A stretch of 64,000 bases of DNA from Pelagicoccus albus (lineage in GTDB: Bacteria; Verrucomicrobiota; Verrucomicrobiia; Opitutales; Opitutaceae), in assembly GCF_014230145.1 (NCBI RefSeq), contig NZ_JACHVC010000012.1, positions 439,001 to 503,000 on the forward strand, written 5' to 3'. Shown piece by piece: positions 1 through 8,425 of the stretch; position 1 is the first letter of the stretch, and every line of letters starts with the position of its first letter. Below the pieces are notes generated by a model, which did not search any database, was not told the origin of the DNA, and saw only the letters and a list, made by a program, of their open reading frames with translations. The position numbers and the translations under genes are program-made.

Positions 1-74
1 GTCTCTTCCATCACCTGATAATGCAATATCACAAAACAGATGTCGGTTCCAAATCTAGCCTCCCTCGTATTCAT
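1..74 (-). CDS. Partial 5' end of a probable glycosyltransferase-like protein
   Basis: Only the first 24 codons lie in the window; the gene runs off the left edge. An ATG at 72-74 read leftwards gives a polar leader (MNTREARFGTDI) followed by CFVILHYQVMEE. A short hydrophobic beta strand ending in HYQ or NYN after a few residues is how many family 2 glycosyltransferases begin. The assignment rests on this short stretch alone. The next gene to the right is divergent, so the 75-373 interval would carry both promoters. Confidence 0.45.
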   Translation of the reverse strand, partial: MNTREARFGTDICFVILHYQVMEE

Positions 75-373
75 AATGCGTTTCCCACGCAGGGACCATG
101 CTAGCCCCTTAAAGATCCGCTCATTTCCCAAGAAAATTCAACGAATTAGCGAGAATTATCTTCAGTCGCAAACAATGTTCAAAGTTCGACTCCGCTGAAT
201 CCGTAAATCCACTACAGTAAATCTACAATGAAATGGAGAATATCGCCTAAGGTGGGAACAAAACAGGAAGTCATAATCATTGCGCAGTGCCCTATTGCGC
301 TTAAAATACCACTGCAGAACGCAACTCTTTTGCCGACGCTTCTTCTGCTATCCCGCCAGCCCTTACTTCAAAA
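75..373. other. Intergenic region, no gene seen
   Basis: About 300 bases between the divergent left-edge gene and the ACT-domain gene. No convincing reading frame, tRNA-like fold or strong terminator was found. It is AT-richer than the flanking genes and probably holds the two divergent promoters, but no clear -35/-10 pair stands out. Confidence 0.4.
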
Positions 374-793
374 ATGAATTGTGATCTCAAGCGACAGCTA
401 ACCATCTCTCTAGAAAACCGCCCGGGGGTTCTCTCGCGCGTAGCCAAAACGCTCGCAGCGCACTCGGTCAACATCAGGGGCATCTGCGTTCAAGACAGCG
501 TAGAGCAAGGCGTAGTTCGCCTGCTAGCGGAACCCTGGGAGGAAGCCTTGCAGACACTACAGGAAGCAGGCTTCCACCCTGTGCAAGCTGACGTGGTGGA
601 ACTCGAAACGCACTCCGTTCCGGGAGCGCTAGGCATGATAGCCGGAGCACTGGGGGCAGAGGGAATAAATATCGAATACGCCTATGGCACCGAACCGGTC
701 GGTGGAGCGAGCTCCATGTCTATCGTAGTAAAAGTCTCCCAGAGCGAACGAGCGGTTGAAGTGATCAAGTCATTCGAGCTGCCGAGCGAATGA
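374..793 (+). CDS. Tandem ACT-domain protein
   Basis: A 139-residue cytoplasmic protein made of two ACT modules. Each has the beta-strand then PGxL pattern: RPGVLSRV near residues 16-23 and VPGALGMI near 82-89. ACT pairs of this size usually bind small ligands such as amino acids and act as free-standing sensors; no catalytic domain is attached. The stop codon overlaps the start of the next gene in an ATGA junction at 790-793, so the two are translationally coupled. It may regulate or partner the reductase-like protein downstream. The ligand cannot be told from sequence. Confidence 0.8.
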   Translation: MNCDLKRQLTISLENRPGVLSRVAKTLAAHSVNIRGICVQDSVEQGVVRLLAEPWEEALQTLQEAGFHPVQADVVELETHSVPGALGMIAGALGAEGINIEYAYGTEPVGGASSMSIVVKVSQSERAVEVIKSFELPSE

Positions 794-1941
794 AAAGCCT
801 TCCCAACGAAAAGATAGGGATCCTGCCGGCGGGAGCCCTAGGCGTGGCCTTTGCCGCCCACCTATCTTCAGGGTTCCAAAACTCAGAAGGAATCTTTTTC
901 CTGCCTCGCAGCGATTCGAAATCGCTTAAGTATCCCCAAATCGAATACGAACTTCTCCTCGAGACCGCCAATGGAGTGGAATCCGTGAAAACGCCCCCAT
1001 CCGTCCTGCCTCCGCTACCGGAGCTGGAAGGCGAACCGCCGGGCATCATCTTGGCCGGCCCCATGCCAGACCAACTCTTCTGCGTCCTGCGTGACTTGGT
1101 GGAGTGGCTGACTCAAACGACCTCCCGCTTCGATCTGGATACCGCTGTCGAGAATTCGCCGATCCTCGTGATGACTTCCAACGGGATATATTTTCAACGC
1201 CTTCGTCGTTACTTTTTGGAGATACTGGAAGAGGCCGAGATGCTTGGTTCCTTGCCCGACCTTTGGCCCGACAAGATGCCGATACTCGTAGGCAAGCTTC
1301 TACGGGGAGTCACCATCCAAACTGGACTTAGAAAGGGGTCCGGTTCGCAAGCGATCTACCGACCGGGACCTTCCGGCAGAACGACTCTAGTAGGAGGAGA
1401 CGCAGAAGTGAGAGAAGCGGTGCGCGCCCATTTACAACGTAAAGGCATGCTGGTCAGCGCAAACAACCAAGCAAACCCGACTCGCATAGAATTCGATAAG
1501 GCGACCGTTAATCTAGCGGGCAACCTGTTCGGGCAAATTCTTTCCATAGACGAGGATGGAGCGTTCCAAAAGATCACTATCGCAGAAACCCACCAGCTCC
1601 TCCCCCCATCACGTATGCAACGCCTAGTGGAAACCTTGGTTTCAATCGGTAAGGCAGTCAGAGCCTACCCTTCAAATTATCAAAGCTCCGAATCTTTCGA
1701 ATTCCTCGAAAAAGCGACTGCGGAGCACGCCTCCCATGTGGCGAGCAGCGTCCAACTTCTGGAGGCTCGTATCAACGACCGAAGCCTGAGAGCCGAGCTC
1801 CCCCCTACCGAGGCTTGGCTTCTGGAACCGCTCCTAAACTTCGCTCGGGCTAAGAATCTCGAAGAGGAGGAAGCATTCCTAACTTCGCTCAAAGAGCAGC
1901 TCATCACTGCATTTAAGCGAGCCATTGCCTATTTTCGCTAG
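790..1941 (+). CDS. Ketopantoate reductase (PanE/ApbA)-like protein
   Basis: A 383-residue protein with the layout of the PanE/ApbA family. There is an N-terminal Rossmann strand-turn-helix (ILPAGALG, residues about 11-18), a central SNGIYFQ loop matching the family's QNG loop, then RGVT and the segment EFDKATVNLAGN, where PanE carries its catalytic lysine and conserved asparagines. The nucleotide-binding fingerprint is odd: the first glycine of GxGxxG is a proline. It is longer than PanE (about 300 residues), with a helical C-terminal extension. It overlaps the ACT gene by four bases. The substrate is unknown, and a role in pantothenate synthesis should not be assumed. Confidence 0.6.
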   Translation: MKSLPNEKIGILPAGALGVAFAAHLSSGFQNSEGIFFLPRSDSKSLKYPQIEYELLLETANGVESVKTPPSVLPPLPELEGEPPGIILAGPMPDQLFCVLRDLVEWLTQTTSRFDLDTAVENSPILVMTSNGIYFQRLRRYFLEILEEAEMLGSLPDLWPDKMPILVGKLLRGVTIQTGLRKGSGSQAIYRPGPSGRTTLVGGDAEVREAVRAHLQRKGMLVSANNQANPTRIEFDKATVNLAGNLFGQILSIDEDGAFQKITIAETHQLLPPSRMQRLVETLVSIGKAVRAYPSNYQSSESFEFLEKATAEHASHVASSVQLLEARINDRSLRAELPPTEAWLLEPLLNFARAKNLEEEEAFLTSLKEQLITAFKRAIAYFR

Positions 1942-1947
1942 ACCAAA

Positions 1948-3231
1948 TTAAACGTATCCTCTTTTCAGATACTTTGAGATTGTATCCAAAACCAAATCGA
2001 TCTCCGAGTGAAGATTGTAGAAATGCGGAGAGAAACGTAATCCGGGAAACTTGCCCGTTCGCGCAGTACAGCCGATACTTTCCTTTTCATACAGCGCGTC
2101 TGCCAAAGCTTTCGGATCTAAATCACCTGGCTTGAAAACGACAACCGCAGCCGAAAGTGCGGGATCCGGATTTGTGTAAAGCTCGACTCCATCCAACTTG
2201 GCGAGACCTGCCATCAAAGCTTGAGCCAATTCTCTGGAGCGTGCCTCGATCGCCCCTTTGCCGATCGCATTGTGGAACTTAAGCGCTTCTCCAAACGCGA
2301 GCAAGGCAGGCTCGTCACGCTGACCGAAGCACTCATGAGTCTTGGAAATACCTACCTGACCTGCTCCCGCGCTGATCACGCATGGCCAGAGGCGATCCTG
2401 TGATCTGGCATTCACATACAACAGGCCCGCCTCCTTGGGGCCGCATGGCCACTTGTGGGCGCTTCCTGTATAAAAGTCCGGAGAGATCTTGGACAGATCC
2501 AGATCCAACAAACCAAAGCTCTGGGCCCCATCCACATGGGAGAGGATTCCGTTCTCCTTGGCAAAAGCGCAGATCCCCTCCGCATCAAATAGATCACCCA
2601 AAGTATTCGTTAAGTGAGTCAGGGAAATGAGCTTCGTGCGGGGAGTTACTCGCTCCTTCAGACTCGCCAGATAGGCTTCATGTCCGGGATGCGGATTGAC
2701 GATCGGAACCTCAACGATCGTAAATCCATAACGCTCCGCCCGATTCTTCCAGGCGGCATTGTTGCTTGGATGATTATGGCCAAAGAGGATAACCTCATCC
2801 CCTTCCTTTAGCTCCAAGCCGAGCGAAACCATATTGTTCGCCTCGCTAGTGTTTCGAGCCAGGATGATTTCCTCGGGCGTTACATTCAGAAATTCCGCCA
2901 AGAGAACTCTCGTGCTTTCTTTTCCCTCAGCAATGGGACCACGGTTCTCGTAGGAGGGGTTTCGATCGAAAGAGCGGGTAGCCTCGAATAAGGAGTCGAC
3001 CACACATTTGGGCGAAGGGCAAAGGTTCGCTGCGTTTAAAACCTTAACCTTTTCGGGCATGAGGAATTCTGCACGAATCGACTCCCAATAAGCCTCGCTC
3101 GAGCCAGCGGTGGCTGCAGGGGGCAAGGCATCTTTAGCTTTGGAAAGCCTCGGGAACGCAAGCCCGGAGGCAGCCGCCCCCATGGCTAGTACTTTGGTGA
3201 AATCGCGACGTGAGACAGTGGATCGTGGCAT
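1948..3231 (-). CDS. Tat-exported class V aminotransferase-fold protein
   Basis: A PLP-dependent fold-type I protein of the class V (cysteine desulfurase/isopenicillin N epimerase-like) group. The Schiff-base lysine sits in GSAHKWPCG, preceded by the aspartate of HVDGAQS that contacts the PLP ring nitrogen. The chosen start at 3231 puts a twin-arginine leader (SRRDFTKVL, then a hydrophobic stretch ending AFPRLSKA) at the N-terminus; an upstream GTG at 3285 would only add a basic tail. The leader implies folding with cofactor in the cytoplasm and export. It converges closely on the upstream reductase-like gene (6 bases between stops). The substrate is unknown. Confidence 0.82.
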   Translation of the reverse strand: MPRSTVSRRDFTKVLAMGAAASGLAFPRLSKAKDALPPAATAGSSEAYWESIRAEFLMPEKVKVLNAANLCPSPKCVVDSLFEATRSFDRNPSYENRGPIAEGKESTRVLLAEFLNVTPEEIILARNTSEANNMVSLGLELKEGDEVILFGHNHPSNNAAWKNRAERYGFTIVEVPIVNPHPGHEAYLASLKERVTPRTKLISLTHLTNTLGDLFDAEGICAFAKENGILSHVDGAQSFGLLDLDLSKISPDFYTGSAHKWPCGPKEAGLLYVNARSQDRLWPCVISAGAGQVGISKTHECFGQRDEPALLAFGEALKFHNAIGKGAIEARSRELAQALMAGLAKLDGVELYTNPDPALSAAVVVFKPGDLDPKALADALYEKESIGCTARTGKFPGLRFSPHFYNLHSEIDLVLDTISKYLKRGYV

Positions 3232-3455
3232 TGGCGTAAGCTTGGTTGGCAAAGCCGCCCATCGAGCACGGCGCATACCAAACACCCGGGACCGATCCCT
3301 CCACTACCAATAAGGCCTATCGAACAGACAGTGATCTCAAAATAACACAGTCCCGAGCGAGCGGAACGATGAAAAGAGCCAGAACGCTAGGTATAAATCT
3401 CGTCACAAGATAGCAACTACACGCAGCGATTTAATCATCAGTCGTCGGACTCCAG

Positions 3456-4307
3456 TCACTCCGCATCGGGTTGCCAAGATTTCCTGGTAGCCGCCTTCAT
3501 CAGAACACCGCGATTTTCATCGCTGGGAGGAGGTTCGGAGTCTCCATAGATCGCTCGGATCCAGTGTCCGTCTGTTGGGTTGGGAAACAAAATGTAGCGG
3601 CTCCCAAATTCGGCTTTATCCTCTTCCATTAGACTCATTCGCTCATCGACATCCTTGCTGTAATACTTGCGACGGAAGTCATTCAGATTGTCGCCTAGGA
3701 AGAGCACGATTTCATACTCTTGAGCGATCTCGTCCTGAACCGCTTGCTTGTTCGAGGTATCGAGAAGCACCGTCAGGCGTTCTTCTGTCACGTCTGGAAA
3801 TCCGGCGGCCTCGAGATTGCCCACCGCATAGCTGTACGTCTCCTCTCCCTGGTTACGACTCGTTACATAAAAGACCTCCACACCTTGCTCGCGGCAGTAT
3901 TGAATGAAGTCCAACGATCCAGGCGTGGGAACCAAGCGATTTTCGGGAATCCACTCATCCCAGATCGTATCGTCGAAAAAGTCGTCTCCCTCCGTAATCA
4001 GGTGTCCCCAATAATCGACGGTAAGCAGCAAAGTGTCGTCCACGTCAGTTACGATCGCCAAAGGCTTGTCGTATTCATCGCGCTTCGCCAATGCCGCGTC
4101 CAAACGCATGCGGGCCATATTGAACCCTTGGAAATACAAGGCTCGGTATTCAGCCGCAGTTTGTTTCCAAGCGACCGCGTACATTAAGTTGTTTTTCGCT
4201 GTCGAATCCGGATCTTCGCGCAACTCAGATGAGTGAGCATGTGGAGCAAGGAAGCATTGGCTGGCGATGAGAAGTGAGCAGAGCTTGAGGGAATTTGAGA
4301 ATCGCAT
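3456..4307 (-). CDS. Class C (e(P4)-type) acid phosphatase, HAD superfamily
   Basis: An exported HAD-fold phosphatase. Both class C signatures are visible: TDVDDTLLLTVDY (residues about 87-99), with the nucleophile Asp88 and acid/base Asp90, and LFLGDNLNDF near the end. The glutamate usual in DxDET is Asp here. A signal peptide (MRFSNSLKLCSLLIASQ...) starts at 4307; the longer frame upstream is charged and unlikely to be translated. The family e(P4) member is an outer-membrane lipoprotein dephosphorylating nucleotides such as NMN and 5'-AMP, but no canonical lipobox is seen here. Likely role: phosphate or nucleoside scavenging outside the inner membrane, fitting the nucleoside enzymes nearby. 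Confidence 0.85.
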   Translation of the reverse strand: MRFSNSLKLCSLLIASQCFLAPHAHSSELREDPDSTAKNNLMYAVAWKQTAAEYRALYFQGFNMARMRLDAALAKRDEYDKPLAIVTDVDDTLLLTVDYWGHLITEGDDFFDDTIWDEWIPENRLVPTPGSLDFIQYCREQGVEVFYVTSRNQGEETYSYAVGNLEAAGFPDVTEERLTVLLDTSNKQAVQDEIAQEYEIVLFLGDNLNDFRRKYYSKDVDERMSLMEEDKAEFGSRYILFPNPTDGHWIRAIYGDSEPPPSDENRGVLMKAATRKSWQPDAE

Positions 4308-4457
4308 TTCGATGCGAGCATCAGCGGAAAATGTGCCAGAGGGACGAACACAATCCACTGATTTTCATCAATCAGAAAAGGGCCTAGAGGTTTGTCTTCG
4401 TAAGCCCTTCTGAAGGGCTACGAGAAAACACAATTCCCATAAAAGGAGTCACGCCAA

Positions 4458-5483
4458 TCAGGAGTGAAAAGGGCAGCCGCTCGCCTTCGCGGATTCGGAA
4501 ACACGATCATTCTTCCAAGCCGGTTTCTGGTACTTGAAAGCGGGCTCCGGTCGAGATTTGTCATAGCCACGGAAATACATGTCCATCGATGAGCCCGCCA
4601 TGGGTGGCACTAGCCAAGTCCAGTCGCCAGGTACACTCCGTCCATTCGCCTCCTCCTTCTGAACGAACTTCATGAACTGCTGGCCCGCCGAGTGGTGGTC
4701 GACCATACTGACACCTGCTTCCTTAAATGAGTGCATCACAGCCGAGCAGAGTTCGACAAGAGCCCTGTCTTTCCAGAAGGACCCCCTCTCGTTGGTAGCT
4801 AGCCCTAACTTCTCCGCTACAGCGGGAAGCATGTTGTAACGGTTTTCGTCGCCAAAATTTCTTACAGCAATTTCCGTTACCATATAATACCCGCTAAAAG
4901 GGGCGGCAGTGAATTTGCAGTCATCGAAAACAAAAGCCATATCCGAAATGGCAGGCAACGCATGCCAGCGTAAACCGAGTTTTTCAAACCATTCAAACTC
5001 CGGGTGCCGTATTGGAACTTCTAGTACATATTGCCTCGGAATCTCGTACAGCTTCACTCCTTTGCCAGGCAACTCGATGGCAAGCGGCAAAACATCAAAG
5101 CGGCTCCGAGAAGCGGGAGGCTCCCACCCCAACTCCATCAAACGGGCCGTAAACTCAGCTTGTTCTGGATCTCCTAGAATCGATCCATCTCGCACCCGAT
5201 ACCCCGCATAACGAATCAGCTGACTATTCCAAATCCGGATGCCTCGTTCCTTCCGAGCCACGGGCTCAAATACGGTGATAGCGGAACGTATTCGCCCTCC
5301 GTTGGTGGAAAACTCTAAATGTCGCAGGCAGGCTTCGAACACCTCTTCATGGCTCTTTGCCCCCCGAGCATCCAACAGCTCCAAGCTTTCCCAGATCGAA
5401 CGGCCTATGCATCTGGCATTGTTTCGCCAAGCCTCCCGGGCCTTGCGCCTAATCTCTTCCGCATCCATGAATTTCCCGCTCAT
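4458..5483 (-). CDS. nos: Bacterial nitric oxide synthase, oxygenase domain only
   Basis: A haem-thiolate enzyme that oxidises L-arginine to citrulline and NO. From the start at 5483: AWRNNARCIGR carries the haem-stacking Trp19 and ligand Cys25, PAISDM places Ile179 at the switch position (Val in mammals, Ile in bacterial enzymes), VTEIAVRN gives substrate-binding Glu204 and the pterin-contact Arg, then DHHSAGQQFMKF and TWLVPPMAGS. No flavin reductase domain is fused or adjacent, so electrons must come from a general flavoprotein. The segment before the cysteine is about 35 residues shorter than in Bacillus enzymes. The C-terminus adds a tail ending GCPFHS. A start at 5468 is also possible. 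It is divergent from mscS. Confidence 0.93.
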   Translation of the reverse strand: MSGKFMDAEEIRRKAREAWRNNARCIGRSIWESLELLDARGAKSHEEVFEACLRHLEFSTNGGRIRSAITVFEPVARKERGIRIWNSQLIRYAGYRVRDGSILGDPEQAEFTARLMELGWEPPASRSRFDVLPLAIELPGKGVKLYEIPRQYVLEVPIRHPEFEWFEKLGLRWHALPAISDMAFVFDDCKFTAAPFSGYYMVTEIAVRNFGDENRYNMLPAVAEKLGLATNERGSFWKDRALVELCSAVMHSFKEAGVSMVDHHSAGQQFMKFVQKEEANGRSVPGDWTWLVPPMAGSSMDMYFRGYDKSRPEPAFKYQKPAWKNDRVSESAKASGCPFHS

Positions 5484-5709
5484 CGCTACACATCTCAAAG
5501 GGGCACAGAGACAGAACACCCCTCCTATCCTTGGCAAAGAAATTCCATCTCCGCTCTCCTGCTTGAAGCTCACTTTACACGAGTACGACCGGAACCGCAC
5601 TATACAGTCCTAAGCATATCCACCAGCAAGCCCGCAGCCTATCTTACTGCGGCGCTAGATCGTGGCGTCCAATAGAATCCTTTGGCACGCTACCGGCTGA
5701 CGAAACCCA

Positions 5710-6588
5710 GTGACCCAAATACTGGAGAGAATTTCAGACTACGTTTCCTATACGATCCTGATCAACATTGCGGTCGTCCTGATCGCGGCTTTCGTTCTTA
5801 ACCTCCTAGCCAAGAGAGTCTTCGACCACAACCTGAGAAAAGCTAAAAACAGCGACCGACGGACAGGCATCACCTTCCTACGAAACGCGGTCAAGGCGAC
5901 CATCTTCATCATCTCCATGATGGTTATCGTCTACAGCATTCCGCCCCTGAGATCGCTCGCAGTTGGTTTCTTTGCCGGTGCCAGTATCTTGGCAGCCATC
6001 ATCGGTTTCGCCTCTCAAAAGGCGTTTTCAAACATCGTCAGCGGCATCTTCATCGTCCTCTTCAAACCATTCCGCGTGGACGACATTATTAAAATCAACG
6101 GTGAGATCGGCACCATCGAGGACATCACGCTCCGCCACACCGTGATCCGTGCCCTCGAGAACAAACGCATCATCTACCCAAATTCGATCATCGACTCGGA
6201 GCCGATCATCAATTGGTCCATCCGCGACGAAAAGGCCCAAAAGTTCATGTTCATAAGCGTCGATTTCGAGGCCGACGTCGATCGGGCAATCGAGATTATC
6301 CGCCAAGAATCGGAACGCCACCCTAGCCTGCTTGACTTGAGAACCCCTGAAGAACTCAAAAACGGGGCCAAGCTGGTCGATGTTCAGCTCCTGGACTTCC
6401 AAAATTCTATGGTCAACTTCCGCGTACCGCTGTGGGCTAAGGATTTGCCGACTGCCATGAACATGACCTGGGACGTTCAAAAGGCTATCAAGAGACGCTT
6501 CGACGAGGAACGGATCCCCCTTGGACGACCCTCTCAAGTCAATTACTCAGTCTCTCACCTCCAAGGCCCCAAAGAAGCAGAGGCATAG
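5710..6588 (+). CDS. MscS-family small-conductance mechanosensitive channel
   Basis: A 292-residue inner-membrane channel of about the size of E. coli MscS. It has three transmembrane segments (about 17-37, 55-76 and 84-105). The third is the glycine/alanine-rich pore helix (AVGFFAGASILAAIIGFAS then QKAFSNIVSGIFI), followed by the beta domain FKPFRVDD and the mixed alpha/beta vestibule. The start is a GTG. It should open under membrane tension to release osmolytes during hypo-osmotic shock. It stands alone, divergent from the NO synthase gene with about 230 bases between the starts. Confidence 0.92.
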   Translation: MTQILERISDYVSYTILINIAVVLIAAFVLNLLAKRVFDHNLRKAKNSDRRTGITFLRNAVKATIFIISMMVIVYSIPPLRSLAVGFFAGASILAAIIGFASQKAFSNIVSGIFIVLFKPFRVDDIIKINGEIGTIEDITLRHTVIRALENKRIIYPNSIIDSEPIINWSIRDEKAQKFMFISVDFEADVDRAIEIIRQESERHPSLLDLRTPEELKNGAKLVDVQLLDFQNSMVNFRVPLWAKDLPTAMNMTWDVQKAIKRRFDEERIPLGRPSQVNYSVSHLQGPKEAEA

Positions 6589-6624
6589 GTCCATATCCAC
6601 GGATAGGATACACTTCGACAATCC

Positions 6625-7206
6625 TTACTTGCCGAACTCCGCAATCAGCAGCTCACAAACCGAATCAACATCCTCAGTCTTCAGCGCCTGGCAGATTTTC
6701 TCCCCAGCTGGGGGCGGCGGAACTTCTCTATTTCTCAGAGCATTCGGGTTTTCGAGAAACAGCTTACGGAAGCTTTCCAAAACCTCCTCGGCAGTGTGCG
6801 CGACCACAAAATCAGAGAGGCCGCAAACCATCGGGTTGTCTGATCCTTCCATCAAAGATCGCGGATCGTCCTTGAAAGCGACAATCGCCTTTCCCGAGGC
6901 CCATGCAATCCCAGCTTCCACCATCGTGCCCTCGTCTGGCACACGACCATTTAGATTGAAGACCAAGCCATCCGAATCGAGCACGTGGTAAGCGTCCAGG
7001 GAGAAGATCGATCTGGCTACAAGTTCGTTGGCCTTCTCCGGAGCAACCCCTTTATCCACCAGCCGAGGGAGCAAATCGCGAAACTCGAGACCGTCACGGT
7101 GGGGCAAAAAAACATCAAAGCCTCCTTTTTCGAGAGTGCTGGCAACCGCCGCGATTTCATCCCTTTCGCTCTGCGTGAATAATGGGCCTGCGCAATAAAT
7201 TTTCAT
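6625..7206 (-). CDS. Nucleoside 2-deoxyribosyltransferase family protein
   Basis: A 193-residue cytosolic protein starting MKIYCAGPLFTQSERD, the family's characteristic first strand and loop. NGRVPDEGTMVEAGIAWASGK near the middle holds the catalytic glutamate (E of VEAG) and the usual DxGT-type contact residues. These enzymes move deoxyribose between bases, or hydrolyse deoxynucleotides in the DNPH1 branch. The start at 7206 has a purine-rich AGAAGAG before it; a longer in-frame start exists 11 codons upstream. The neighbouring nucleoside hydrolase on the same strand supports a salvage role. Confidence 0.82.
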   Translation of the reverse strand: MKIYCAGPLFTQSERDEIAAVASTLEKGGFDVFLPHRDGLEFRDLLPRLVDKGVAPEKANELVARSIFSLDAYHVLDSDGLVFNLNGRVPDEGTMVEAGIAWASGKAIVAFKDDPRSLMEGSDNPMVCGLSDFVVAHTAEEVLESFRKLFLENPNALRNREVPPPPAGEKICQALKTEDVDSVCELLIAEFGK

Positions 7207-7357
7207 CTCTTCTCGGGGTGTAGCTCTTTCATGAATCAATCAGAAGAGCCTACGGACAAAACAAGGTCAAAGTCCGTCCAAGAGCAAATGTCGAATACCC
7301 CATATCTCAAAAGTTTCCTCTCCGTGACCATTCAGTGAATACAGAATCGCCTGCTCT

Positions 7358-8371
7358 CTATTCATCCGGAAGCAAAATTTCCATCAAATGCTCGATAAAA
7401 CCGTCCGCATTCACTTCAAGTGGCACGGTCACTCTAGGTTTGCCAGACCAAGGCTCTAAGCCTTCCTGGAAACTGTAGGCAGCCCTGATACACTGGCCCG
7501 TAGCAATACCCTCCGTTACCACTCTCATGGGGCCACTCACCGTTTGGAATAAAGACGGCCGCAGTAGGTACATCAACGCCGACGAGTCATGGACAGGACA
7601 GCCATCCGATCCAGGTTCACGGCTCTCGTAGAAGGCCATGTAAAACTGATGGATATCGTGGAGGAAGGGGCCGTAATGAGCGTTCTCTTTGCATATCCGC
7701 TCAAGATTCGTCCGGCTCAAAAAGACTTTTAAGGTAACGTCCAACCCCACCATCGTGACCTGCCATGGAGATGTGAATACAAGGTCTGCCGCATGCGGAT
7801 CGGAATAGATGTTTGCCTCTGCTACGGGGGTGACGTTTCCGGGTCGGTAGAGGACACCTCCCATGACGACGACCTCTTTCACCTTGTCGACGATACTCGG
7901 ATCCAGAGCCAAGGCCTCAGCCAAATTCGTCAAAGGGCCTACCGCCATCAGAGTGACTTCCCCTGGAGACTCGTTGATCGATTGTACGATGAACTCAGAG
8001 GCCCTTACCGCAGCCGGTTTTAACTTAGGCTCTGGCAACGCAGTGTTTCCCAATCCGTCCGCTCCATGCACAAAATCCGGATGCTCCCTCGGCGGGATGA
8101 CCGATGGTACCTCAGCTCCCCTCGCGACAGGAATAGGTTGTCCAGAAAGCTCAACCACTCTCAACGCATTGCCGGTGGTTGTATCCACATCCGCATTGCC
8201 GTACACTGTTGTGATTCCGATTAGCTCGATCTCCTTCGACTCTATTGCCAATATGAGTGCCAGCGAATCGTCGACCCCTGGGTCGCAGTCTATTATCAAT
8301 TTCCTAGGATTTGTATTCACGTGCAGTCTTTTTGGGATCCATCCCTCTTGCGGTCTTCGGGTAATCTTCAT
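7358..8371 (-). CDS. Inosine/uridine-preferring nucleoside hydrolase (IUNH family)
   Basis: Calcium-dependent N-ribohydrolase that splits ribonucleosides to base and ribose. The N-terminal IIDCDPGVDDSLAL is the family signature, its aspartates forming the Ca2+ site and the general base. TTVYGN follows, and VHDSSALMYLL near the C-terminus contains the metal- and ribose-binding HD pair. The length (about 320-337 residues) is normal. An internal GTG at 8317, closer to the conserved core, could be the true start. No signal peptide was seen. It forms a minus-strand pair with the deoxyribosyltransferase downstream. Confidence 0.92.
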   Translation of the reverse strand: MKITRRPQEGWIPKRLHVNTNPRKLIIDCDPGVDDSLALILAIESKEIELIGITTVYGNADVDTTTGNALRVVELSGQPIPVARGAEVPSVIPPREHPDFVHGADGLGNTALPEPKLKPAAVRASEFIVQSINESPGEVTLMAVGPLTNLAEALALDPSIVDKVKEVVVMGGVLYRPGNVTPVAEANIYSDPHAADLVFTSPWQVTMVGLDVTLKVFLSRTNLERICKENAHYGPFLHDIHQFYMAFYESREPGSDGCPVHDSSALMYLLRPSLFQTVSGPMRVVTEGIATGQCIRAAYSFQEGLEPWSGKPRVTVPLEVNADGFIEHLMEILLPDE

Positions 8372-8425
8372 GAACGACTATTTGGCCGTTGGCAACTCCC
8401 TCTCCTATTACTTTGATTCTGGTCG

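Noticed and set aside
181..200. GTTCGACTC resembling a tRNA T-loop
   Set aside because: No matching T-stem, anticodon arm or acceptor stem could be laid around it.
4399..4425. Hairpin between the acid phosphatase and NOS genes as a terminator
   Set aside because: The stem is good but neither strand has a T-run after it; recorded instead as a possible repeat fragment.
5484..5600. A 39-residue longer start for the NO synthase
   Set aside because: The added residues (from MRFRSYSCKV) do not resemble the N-terminal helix of bacterial NOS, and the region most likely is the promoter between nos and mscS.
6028..6537. 169-codon open frame on the minus strand within the MscS gene
   Set aside because: It lies wholly antisense to a clearly conserved channel gene, has no recognisable domain, and is acidic low-information sequence typical of antisense frames in GC-rich DNA.
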